Shown: positions 1 to 5,407 of the stretch, one piece after another
How the letters are laid out: each line of letters opens with the position of its first letter
Numbering within the stretch: position 1 is the first letter of the stretch
Assembly (NCBI GenBank): GCA_003452655.1
Contig: DMNR01000439.1
Location: 1-5,407 of the forward strand
DNA: 5,407 nt
Direction: 5' to 3'
DNA from: Actinomycetota bacterium
GTDB taxonomy: Bacteria; Actinomycetota; Actinomycetes; S36-B12; UBA10799
The notes under the pieces: model-generated
Database searches by the model: none
Told to the model about the DNA's origin: nothing
The model's input: the letters and a program-made list of their open reading frames with translations, nothing else
Program-made: the position numbers and the translations under genes

Positions 1-871
1 GAGTGAAGCCGGGGAAATGCCCGGGCCGGAACTGTTGCGGGCGATGTTCGAGTTCAACCAGGAACTTGTCGCAGCGGGCGTGATGATCGATGGCAACGGC
101 CTGCAACCCAGCGCGGCGGGATACAAGATTCTCACCGTTGAGGGGGAGACCCGCATCGTTGACGGACCATTTACCGAAACCAAGGAGCTGATCTCCGGCT
201 ACTGGGTGCTGCAGGCCAACTCCATGGAGGAGGCCGTCGCATGGGCAAAGCGTGCGCCGATGGACGCCGACGGGCGAGATGCCGCGCTGGAGATCCGTCA
301 GATCTTCGAACTTGAGGACTTCCCTGAGAACCCCGACGAGGCCGGTTGGCGCGAAGCTGAAGAGAAGCTGCGCGAGGAGTGGAACGCCGGTAGCCCTGGA
401 GAGGCGCAGGGTTCGTTGCAGCCGACCCCAGGAAAGCTCGTCTACATGGGCATGGTTCATTCGACGACCGCAAGTGAAGCGGGTGTATTGCCGGATGAGG
501 CTGAGCTCACGACCATGGGCGCGTTGATGGAGGAGTCGGCCGCAGCCGGAATCCTGCTCGGCGGCGAGGGGCTACGCCCGTCATCCGAGGGTGTTCAGAT
601 CAAGTTCCACAACGGCGAACGGACGATCATCGATGGTCCGTTTACTGAGACCAAGGAGCTCGTCGGCGGCTACGCGATCATGCAGTTTGACTCGGAGGAA
701 CAAGCACGCGAATGGACGCTGCGGTTTGCCAAGACGAGCGGCCAGGAATGTGTGCAGGTACGCAAGGTCTTCCGGGCGGAGGATTACCCGCAGGAGTTGC
801 GCGAGGAGGCTGCTGACGTCTTCGAAGGTGAGGAGCTCATGCGCCAACAGGTTGCCGAGCGGGCCAAGTAG
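1..871 (+). CDS. Tandem YCII (DGPF)-domain protein, 5' partial
   Basis: The C-terminal part of a protein with two YCII-related domains in tandem. The frame is open from base 2 to the TAG at 869-871. The first in-frame ATG (base 17) is probably not the start: the five codons before it read SEAGE, and SEAG recurs at the matching place in domain 2, where about 17 residues of the domain (from GKLVYMGMV) precede it. So roughly a dozen N-terminal residues are missing. Counting from the ATG at 17, domain 1 spans about residues 1-105 and domain 2 about 140-262. Each has the hallmark DGPFTETKEL (residues 49-58 and 206-215) and a GLxPS segment. A charged linker rich in Glu and Arg joins them. YCII domains have a ferredoxin-like fold; the biochemical role of the DGPF branch is unsettled. 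The gene ends 3 bases before an ECF42-type sigma factor, the usual partner of DGPF genes, so co-transcription and translational coupling are likely. Family assignment is strong; function is unknown. Confidence 0.9.
   Translation, partial: SEAGEMPGPELLRAMFEFNQELVAAGVMIDGNGLQPSAAGYKILTVEGETRIVDGPFTETKELISGYWVLQANSMEEAVAWAKRAPMDADGRDAALEIRQIFELEDFPENPDEAGWREAEEKLREEWNAGSPGEAQGSLQPTPGKLVYMGMVHSTTASEAGVLPDEAELTTMGALMEESAAAGILLGGEGLRPSSEGVQIKFHNGERTIIDGPFTETKELVGGYAIMQFDSEEQAREWTLRFAKTSGQECVQVRKVFRAEDYPQELREEAADVFEGEELMRQQVAERAK
161..202 (+). repeat. DGPF-motif coding repeat, copy 1
   Basis: This is the DNA for the DGPF signature of the first YCII domain. It matches bases 632-673 at 33 of 42 positions, and most differences are at third codon positions. 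The encoded 14 residues differ at only two places (IS versus VG). The pattern fits an old within-gene duplication held by protein-level selection. Confidence 0.75.
632..673 (+). repeat. DGPF-motif coding repeat, copy 2
   Basis: This is the second copy of the DGPF signature, 471 bases (157 codons) downstream of copy 1 and in the same frame. The offset gives the period of the whole-domain duplication. Confidence 0.75.
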
Positions 872-874
872 CCC

Positions 875-2137
875 ATGAGTGATCAGCTTGGGGTGCGCGT
901 CAATCGCGAGATTGAGGCCGTGTGGCGGATTGAAGCCCCCAAGCTGATCGCTGCGCTTACGCACCTCACGCATGACCTCGGGACTGCGGAAGAGTTAGCG
1001 CAGGAATCCCTCGTTGCGGCCCTTGAGCAGTGGCCTCGCGACGGAATCCCTCGCAAGCCCGGGGCGTGGTTGCTCACCACAGCGCGCAGGCGTGGGATCG
1101 ACCAAATCCGCAGGCGCGAGAACCTTGCATCGAAGTATCAGTTGATCGGTGAGGTGCTCCGAGACCGAGCACACGAACAGGATCTGCTCGACGCAGTCGA
1201 CCGAATTGAGGACGACGTCCTGCGACTTGTCTTCGTCACCTGCCACCCGGTGCTGCCCGTCGAGTCGCGAGTTGCGTTGGCACTGCGGGTGCTGGGTGGC
1301 TTGAGCGTCGCGGATATCGCGTCCGCCTTCCTCGTCACCGAGTCGGCGATGGCTGCCCGCATAACGCGGGCTAAGAAGGCGCTTCGGCGGGCGAATGTTC
1401 CGTTCGAGGTTCCCCAAGGTGGGGATCGTGCGAGGCGAGTTCCCGACGTCCTAGAGGTCATCTACCTCATCTTCAACGAGGGCTATTCGGCGACATCAGG
1501 TGATGACGCGATGAGGCCACTGCTGTGTGACGAGGCAATCCGACTCGGCCGAGTCATTGCCGAGCTCATGCCGGGCGAGAGCGAAGTGCACGGATTGCTC
1601 GCGCTCATGCAACTGCAGGCCTCACGCGCGAGCGCGCGGTCAGACCGTGACGGGCGCCCAATCCTGTTGCTCGACCAGGACCGGCGACGGTGGGATCGCA
1701 CGCTCATCACGCTCGGCATGCGTTCACTTGCTCGCGCTTACGAATCGTCGGACACGATCGGCGCTTACACGTTGGAGGCCTCGATCGCATCGTGTCACGC
1801 GCGGGCTCGCAGGCCAGAGGACACCGATTGGGAGCAGATCGTTGGGTACTACGACCTGCTTCGGGTCGCGAAGCCTTCACCGGTCGTGGAACTCAATCGT
1901 GCGGTGGCGGTTGGCAAAGCGCAAGGTCCAAGTGCGGGCCTGATTGAGGTTGAGAAGCTACTTGGCAACGAAGATCTGCTGAACTACCACCTTCTGTCCA
2001 GTGCTCGGGGTCACTTTCTCGCCGAGCTCGGACGCAACGTCGAGGCCTCGGCACAGTTCGAAAAGGCGGCGGGTCTGACCGCGAACGAGTCCGACCGGCG
2101 CTTCCTTCGGCAACGTGCGCAGGAACTCGCAGACTGA
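875..2137 (+). CDS. ECF42-type RNA polymerase sigma factor with TPR-like C-terminal extension
   Basis: A group 4 (ECF) sigma factor of 420 residues, near the usual 400-430 of this family. Region 2 covers about residues 16-80, ending in the basic RRRGIDQIRRRE stretch for -10 recognition. Region 4 is about 115-172, with LRVLGGLSVADIASAFLV as the helix-turn-helix for the -35 element. The long extension (about 185-420) carries family landmarks: YLIFNEGY (197-204), LLALMQLQASRASAR (241-255), DQDRRRW (267-273), DTDW (316-319) and PSPVVELNRAVAV (334-346). Its helical end resembles TPR repeats. In characterised ECF42 proteins the extension is needed for activity and stands in for an anti-sigma factor; none is encoded here. 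The commonly seen FTCCHP motif reads FVTCHP (120-125), so the first Cys is lost. The ATG follows the DGPF stop by 3 bases without a clear ribosome binding site, which suggests translational coupling. The likely target is the promoter upstream of the DGPF gene, outside the window. Confidence 0.92.
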   Translation: MSDQLGVRVNREIEAVWRIEAPKLIAALTHLTHDLGTAEELAQESLVAALEQWPRDGIPRKPGAWLLTTARRRGIDQIRRRENLASKYQLIGEVLRDRAHEQDLLDAVDRIEDDVLRLVFVTCHPVLPVESRVALALRVLGGLSVADIASAFLVTESAMAARITRAKKALRRANVPFEVPQGGDRARRVPDVLEVIYLIFNEGYSATSGDDAMRPLLCDEAIRLGRVIAELMPGESEVHGLLALMQLQASRASARSDRDGRPILLLDQDRRRWDRTLITLGMRSLARAYESSDTIGAYTLEASIASCHARARRPEDTDWEQIVGYYDLLRVAKPSPVVELNRAVAVGKAQGPSAGLIEVEKLLGNEDLLNYHLLSSARGHFLAELGRNVEASAQFEKAAGLTANESDRRFLRQRAQELAD

Positions 2138-2156
2138 CCTGGTGTTGGAGTCCGCT

Positions 2157-2207
2157 GAAGCGCACGGCTATCGTGAAAGCACTGTGCCGCAAGCGGTCGG
2201 GCGCTTC
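2157..2207. terminator. Imperfect inverted repeat, possible terminator or leader structure
   Basis: GAAGCGC (2157-2163) is the exact reverse complement of GCGCTTC (2201-2207). After one A-G mismatch, bases 2165-2169 pair with 2195-2199 (two G-U wobbles), giving a roughly 13-bp imperfect stem with a 25-base loop. The T-rich TTGGTCTTT follows. It starts 19 bases after the sigma factor stop, so it could end that transcript; it could equally fold in the leader of the thiolase mRNA. The pairing is visible but the role is inferred. Confidence 0.35.
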
Positions 2208-2265
2208 TTGGTCTTTCGAGGCCAGCGCATGGCATGTTCGCGGCTGTCGGCGTCTACCTACATTT

Positions 2266-2271
2266 AGGAGG
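2266..2271 (+). promoter_or_regulatory. Strong ribosome binding site of the thiolase gene
   Basis: A perfect AGGAGG lies 5 bases before the ATG at 2277. It fixes the start codon and suggests high translation, in contrast with the sigma factor gene, which has no such site. Confidence 0.85.
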
Positions 2272-2276
2272 CCACC

Positions 2277-3464
2277 ATGGCCGGATCAGTCATCGTTGCC
2301 GGAGCGCGTACCCCGATGGGTCGTTTGCTCGGTTCACTTAAGGGCTTCTCAGCCGCGGACCTTGGCGGAATCGCTATCAAGGAAGCGCTCGCCCGTTCCG
2401 GAGTGTCTGGCGAGCAGGTGGACTACGTGATCATGGGTCACGTTCTGCAGGCAGCGACCGGGCAGATCACGAGTCGCCAGGCAGCCGTCAAGGGTGGAAT
2501 CCCGATGAGCGTCCCGGCGCTGACCATCAACAAGGTCTGCTTGTCCGGAATGGACGCCATCGCGCTGGCAGACCAGCTGATCCGCGCAGGCGAACACGAG
2601 ATCATCGTTGCCGGTGGCATGGAGTCGATGACGAACGCGCCGCATGCACTCGTGGGTTCCCGCGAAGGCGTGAAGTACGGCGACTGGAAGATGGTCGACA
2701 CGATGGCGCTCGATGGCCTCACTTGTGCCTTTGACGAATGCGCGATGGGTGAATCGACTGAGCGCTACAACTCCCTCTACAACCTGACTCGCGACGAGCA
2801 AGATGCGTTTGCCGCACGCTCCCACCAGCGTGCCGCGGTGGCAGCGGACAACGGCGTCTTCGCTGAAGAAATCGTCGCCGTTGAAATTCCGCAGCGCAAG
2901 GGCGATCCAGTCGTGTTCGATCATGACGAAGGAATTCGCGCCGAAACCACAGTTGAGAGCCTTGGCAAGTTGCGCCCCGCCTTCGACAAGGAGGGAACGA
3001 TCACCGCTGGTACCGCATCGCAGATCTCCGACGGTGCTTGCGCGATGGTCATCATGAGCAAGGAGAAGGCTGCCGAGCTTGGCCTCACCCCGCTCGCAGA
3101 AATCGTCGCTCACGGCAATGTTGCCGGTCCCGACAACCCCTCCCTGCATGCTCAGCCTGCTCAGGCCATTGAGCAGGCACTGAAGAAGGCCGAGTTAAGT
3201 GCCTCTGACATCGACGTTGCCGAGCTGAACGAGGCGTTTGCTGCTGTCGGACTCGTGTCCGCGAAGCAGCTTGGCCTGTCGGATGACAAGGTCAACGTCA
3301 ACGGCGGAGCAATCGCGCTCGGACACCCACTCGGGATGTCCGGCGCTCGCATCACTTTGAGCCTCGCGCTCGAACTGAAGCGGCGCGGTGGGGGAATCGG
3401 CGCAGCCGCACTGTGTGGTGGCGGCGGCCAGGGTTCCGCTTTGATCTTGCGCGTTCCTGCCTAA
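2277..3464 (+). CDS. Acetyl-CoA C-acetyltransferase (thiolase II)
   Basis: A cytoplasmic thiolase that condenses two acetyl-CoA to acetoacetyl-CoA plus CoA, or runs in reverse; chain-length preference cannot be read from sequence alone. At 395 residues it has the standard family length. The N-terminal [18 protein letters not shown] is typical. The nucleophilic cysteine is Cys88 in [24 protein letters not shown] (111-123) is the conserved glycine/methionine-rich segment. NEAF (318-321), His350 in [16 protein letters not shown] and Cys380 in LCGGGGQG complete the catalytic set, so the enzyme should be active. The start is fixed by the AGGAGG site. meaB follows after 22 bases, so the two are probably one operon. 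In several actinobacteria a thiolase, meaB and a methylmalonyl-CoA epimerase gene cluster; here the position before the thiolase is held by the sigma factor instead. A role in propionyl/methylmalonyl-CoA or ethylmalonyl-type metabolism is inferred from context. Confidence 0.95.
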   Translation: MAGSVIVAGARTPMGRLLGSLKGFSAADLGGIAIKEALARSGVSGEQVDYVIMGHVLQAATGQITSRQAAVKGGIPMSVPALTINKVCLSGMDAIALADQLIRAGEHEIIVAGGMESMTNAPHALVGSREGVKYGDWKMVDTMALDGLTCAFDECAMGESTERYNSLYNLTRDEQDAFAARSHQRAAVAADNGVFAEEIVAVEIPQRKGDPVVFDHDEGIRAETTVESLGKLRPAFDKEGTITAGTASQISDGACAMVIMSKEKAAELGLTPLAEIVAHGNVAGPDNPSLHAQPAQAIEQALKKAELSASDIDVAELNEAFAAVGLVSAKQLGLSDDKVNVNGGAIALGHPLGMSGARITLSLALELKRRGGGIGAAALCGGGGQGSALILRVPA

Positions 3465-3469
3465 GCGGC

Positions 3470-3474
3470 AAGGA
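3470..3474 (+). promoter_or_regulatory. Probable ribosome binding site of meaB
   Basis: AAGGA lies in the 22-base gap after the thiolase stop, 12 bases before the ATG at 3487. The spacing is longer than usual, so translation may rely partly on ribosomes arriving from the thiolase gene. Confidence 0.45.
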
Positions 3475-3486
3475 CTCCACGCTCAG

Positions 3487-4440
3487 ATGGCCAGAACCTC
3501 CGATGTTGCGACGTTGGTGTCCCAGGCTCGCGAAGGTCAACCACGGGCAGTTGCCCGGCTGATTTCGCTGGTCGAAGATGCCTCGCCGCAACTTCGAGAG
3601 GTGATGGCCGCGCTCCAGCCGTTCACTGGTCACGCTCACGTGGTGGGTATTACCGGTGCCCCTGGCGTCGGCAAGTCGACTTCAACCTCTGCCTTGGTTG
3701 CGGCACTGCGGGCGCAAGGAAAGCGTGTCGGGGTGCTCGCGATTGACCCGTCTTCACCGTTTAGCGGAGGAGCGTTACTCGGTGACCGGATTCGAATGCA
3801 GGAGCACGCGACTGATCCAGGCGTCTACATCCGGTCGATGGCGTCCCGGGGACACCTTGGCGGCCTTTCGTGGTCAACGCCGCAGGCATTGCGAGTGCTC
3901 GACGCGGCCGGGTGCGACGTCATCATTCTTGAGACCGTAGGTGTCGGCCAGTCGGAGATTGAAGTTGTTGGTGTCGCTGACACCGTCCTGGTCCTACTGG
4001 CACCAGGAATGGGCGATGGCATTCAGGCTGCAAAGGCAGGGATCCTGGAGATCGGCGACATCTTCGTGGTGAACAAGGCTGATCGAGATGGCGCGAGTGC
4101 CACGAGTCGGGAATTGCGGCACATGATCAGTCTGGCGGACCGGCCAGAAGGTGCCTGGCGACCACCTGTGCTCAAGACGATCGCCTCCCAGGGTGAGGGG
4201 ATCGGAAAGGTTGTCGAAGAGATCGACAACCACTTTGTGTGGGCCGTCGAATCTGGCGAATTGACCAAGCGGCGCGAGCGACGGGCGGCCGACGAGATCG
4301 AGGCAATCGCTCTGGCAGCCTTGCGATCCAGGATGGCTGGTCTCGGGTCAAGCGAGGCCCTTAACGACCTGGCGCAACAGGTCGTGACTGGCCGGATTGA
4401 TCCCTACACGGCGGCCGAGCGCATCATCGAAGGCCTGTGA
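3487..4440 (+). CDS. meaB: Methylmalonyl-CoA mutase-associated GTPase MeaB
   Basis: A G3E-class GTPase (MeaB/ArgK, MMAA in humans) that gates adenosylcobalamin loading into methylmalonyl-CoA mutase and protects that enzyme from inactivation. At 317 residues it has a normal length. Visible motifs are the P-loop GAPGVGKST (57-65), the switch segment DPSSPFSGGALLGDRIRM (87-104), SMASRGHLGG (117-126), the Walker B region VIILETVGVGQSE (145-157), LAPGMGDGIQ (171-180) and the guanine-specificity motif NKAD (196-199). The C-terminal helices end in DPYTAAERII, as in the dimerisation arm of the family. All GTP-binding elements are intact. The mutase subunits are not in the window, so its client must be encoded elsewhere. 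The name ArgK (arginine transport kinase) in older annotations of this family is a misnomer. The gene follows the thiolase by 22 bases on the same strand and is probably its last operon partner, since a convergent gene follows. Confidence 0.96.
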   Translation: MARTSDVATLVSQAREGQPRAVARLISLVEDASPQLREVMAALQPFTGHAHVVGITGAPGVGKSTSTSALVAALRAQGKRVGVLAIDPSSPFSGGALLGDRIRMQEHATDPGVYIRSMASRGHLGGLSWSTPQALRVLDAAGCDVIILETVGVGQSEIEVVGVADTVLVLLAPGMGDGIQAAKAGILEIGDIFVVNKADRDGASATSRELRHMISLADRPEGAWRPPVLKTIASQGEGIGKVVEEIDNHFVWAVESGELTKRRERRAADEIEAIALAALRSRMAGLGSSEALNDLAQQVVTGRIDPYTAAERIIEGL

Positions 4441-4443
4441 ATC

Positions 4444-4474
4444 GGCCGACTACGCGCCGCGGCGGTCTTATATT
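4444..4474 (+). terminator. Possible terminator between convergent genes
   Basis: The 39-base gap between the meaB stop and the stop of the opposing gene is GC-rich. GGCCG (4444-4448) can pair with CGGTC (4463-4467, one wobble), with an inner 3-bp stem CGC/GCG. TTATATT follows at 4468-4474. The layout suits an intrinsic terminator for meaB. The palindrome CGCCGCGGCG (4455-4464) offers alternative pairings, so the fold is uncertain. Confidence 0.35.
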
Positions 4475-4479
4475 CGACG

Positions 4480-5334
4480 CTAGCAGGGGTAGCTGATGCT
4501 GAGAACGAACTCGATGTTCCCGCCCGCATCGACGTTGTAATAGATCAGAGACCCTGGCTTTGCCGCCACTTCATCAGCCTTGATGGTCGTTGTTCCTTGC
4601 TCGGTACCGATTGTGATCGTTTGAGAATAGTCGGCAGGATTCTCCTTGGCATTCATCCACAGCATCATCCGCTTGGAGTCCACCGCCTGGACCTTGGCGC
4701 TGCGATCGGCCCCGTTGAATTCACCGTGCCCGACGCGAAACCCGCGGTCCGTGGTGTGGTCGACAAGATTCCCTCCCGAGAACTCGGCGTCTTCATATGT
4801 CGGTAGATAGGCGATCGAAACCTGCGGAACGTCTTCACCTTCCGCATCGACGTTCAAGAAGACAATCTTGCCGGGGCCGCCCGGGGACCAGGTTTGATCG
4901 ATGACACCGCTCCTGATCGTTGGCCCATCGCCGATCTGGAAAGACCAGGGGTAGTCCTCGCCACCGCTGGGATCGTCCCAACCCTTCGCGGAAACAGTCT
5001 TGCCTGTCGGATCGGTCATGGTCGCGGAGAACTTGATGTCCTTGGTGTCGTCATAGGACCCTGTCAGGATCCGGTACTTCGTGCCGGAGCTGTGGTCGGT
5101 GATGAAGCCACCGACGATCTCGGGGACCGACTCTCCCACTGAGTGCTTCTGCGCGAGGGTGGTTCGTGAGTGTTGTGAATCGATGTGTGGGGCAGCTGCG
5201 GGACGCGCTGCTGAGGATGACGCGCTGTGGCTAGCCACCATTGGGGACGCTGCGGTTGCGGGGCCTAGGGCTGCTACCCCGAGTCCAGACGCCAGTGCAC
5301 AAGCGGCAAGTGCTGATACGACCTTCTTCTTCAT
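4480..5334 (-). CDS. Secreted protein of unknown function with two tandem homologous domains
   Basis: I do not recognise a named family in these 284 residues. The N-terminus is a Sec signal peptide: MKKK, a hydrophobic stretch (about 5-24) and an Ala-Thr-Ala site, so cleavage is likely after residue 28. A low-complexity segment rich in Ala, Ser and His (about 29-65) follows and looks like a flexible linker. The rest is two diverged copies of one domain. Copy 1 (about 75-178) starts GGFITDHSSG and ends near FLNVDAEGEDVPQVSIAYLP. Copy 2 (about 187-284) starts GGNLVDHTTD and ends near YYNVDAGGNIEFVLSISYPC. Alternating polar and hydrophobic residues suggest beta-sandwich folds (inference). The only cysteine in the mature protein is the last residue; the other, Cys12, is in the signal peptide. 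There is no membrane anchor, LPXTG motif or catalytic motif that I can see. The start is supported by the signal peptide and a well-placed ribosome binding site. It is convergent with meaB. Confidence 0.85.
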   Translation of the reverse strand: MKKKVVSALAACALASGLGVAALGPATAASPMVASHSASSSAARPAAAPHIDSQHSRTTLAQKHSVGESVPEIVGGFITDHSSGTKYRILTGSYDDTKDIKFSATMTDPTGKTVSAKGWDDPSGGEDYPWSFQIGDGPTIRSGVIDQTWSPGGPGKIVFLNVDAEGEDVPQVSIAYLPTYEDAEFSGGNLVDHTTDRGFRVGHGEFNGADRSAKVQAVDSKRMMLWMNAKENPADYSQTITIGTEQGTTTIKADEVAAKPGSLIYYNVDAGGNIEFVLSISYPC

Positions 5335-5341
5335 GATGCTG

Positions 5342-5348
5342 CTTCCTT
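5342..5348 (-). promoter_or_regulatory. Ribosome binding site of the secreted protein
   Basis: Read on the minus strand, AAGGAAG precedes the ATG at 5334; the AAGGA core (5348-5344) lies 9 bases before it. This supports the start codon, which also gives a proper signal peptide. Confidence 0.7.
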
Positions 5349-5386
5349 CGTTGGCGGCAAGCTTCTTCCGTCTTGGCTCTGATGGT

Positions 5387-5397
5387 GGGAACTTCCC
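5387..5397. promoter_or_regulatory. Perfect palindrome upstream of the secreted-protein gene, operator candidate
   Basis: GGGAACTTCCC is a perfect 5+1+5 inverted repeat, 53 bases before the start codon of the minus-strand gene. That position suits an operator or a leader hairpin. No convincing -10/-35 pair can be read in the 73 bases available, so the promoter may lie beyond the right edge. Confidence 0.3.
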
Positions 5398-5407
5398 CAG
5401 TTCAACC

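Noticed and set aside
17..19. ATG at 17 as the start of the DGPF protein
   Set aside because: The frame is open to the left edge and the preceding codons (SEAGE) match the SEAG segment inside domain 2, so the gene starts upstream of the window.
581..973. 130-codon minus-strand frame across the DGPF/sigma junction
   Set aside because: It overlaps two well-supported genes on the other strand, with no family signature and no own ribosome binding site.
995..997. Rare TTA leucine codon in the sigma factor as a bldA-like control point
   Set aside because: TTA codons also occur in the thiolase (Leu307) and meaB (Leu97), so they are not specific, and there is no evidence that this is a Streptomyces.
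2145..2174. TTGGAG-18 bases-TATCGT as a promoter for the thiolase
   Set aside because: Both boxes are weak matches and they overlap the inverted repeat at 2157-2207; too uncertain to annotate.
2245..2250. TGTCGG as an ECF42-type -35 element before the thiolase
   Set aside because: It differs from the TGTCGA I recall for ECF42, and a -10 element at normal spacing would fall on the ribosome binding site.
2271..2280. GCCACCATGG, a perfect Kozak-type context at the thiolase start
   Set aside because: This is a coincidence of AGGAGG plus an alanine second codon; the gene is bacterial and the Shine-Dalgarno site explains initiation.
2349..3149. 266-codon open frame on the minus strand inside the thiolase gene
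   Set aside because: It lies fully antisense to a clear thiolase and its translation shows no recognisable domain; long antisense frames are common in GC-rich genes.
5299..5310. Lipobox-like LAAC at residues 9-12 of the secreted protein
   Set aside because: The cysteine would sit at residue 12 after a very short hydrophobic region, and the hydrophobic stretch continues past it to an Ala-Thr-Ala site, so signal peptidase I cleavage fits better.

Overview
The window (about 60% GC by eye) looks like chromosomal DNA from an actinobacterium. The evidence is an ECF42-type sigma factor next to a DGPF/YCII-domain gene, a thiolase-meaB pair of the kind seen in actinobacterial methylmalonyl-CoA gene sets, and GC-rich codon use. 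I cannot name the genus. No tRNA, rRNA, CRISPR array, insertion sequence or phage gene is visible.

Layout. (1) Bases 1-2137 hold a two-gene plus-strand unit. It starts with the 3' part of a gene for a protein with two tandem YCII (DGPF) domains, whose true start lies left of the window. Three bases after its stop begins a complete sigma factor of the ECF42 type, with a long C-terminal helical/TPR-like extension. (2) A 139-base gap holds an imperfect 13-bp inverted repeat and a strong ribosome binding site. (3) Bases 2277-4440 hold an acetyl-CoA C-acetyltransferase gene followed after 22 bases by meaB, the GTPase chaperone of methylmalonyl-CoA mutase. (4) A 39-base convergent gap holds a possible terminator. 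(5) Bases 4480-5334, on the minus strand, encode a secreted protein of unknown function made of two diverged copies of one domain. Its upstream region, at the right edge, carries a perfect 11-base palindrome.

How the genes may work together. The first pair is a regulatory module. ECF42 sigma factors have no classical anti-sigma factor, use their C-terminal extension for control, and are known to be linked to DGPF genes. Here the DGPF partner is a double-domain protein. The thiolase and MeaB belong to central acyl-CoA metabolism (acetoacetyl-CoA and propionate/methylmalonyl-CoA) and are probably co-transcribed. The secreted protein is transcribed convergently and has no evident functional link to the others. 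The two least explained items are the tandem DGPF partner of the sigma factor and the duplicated secreted protein, whose only mature cysteine is its last residue.
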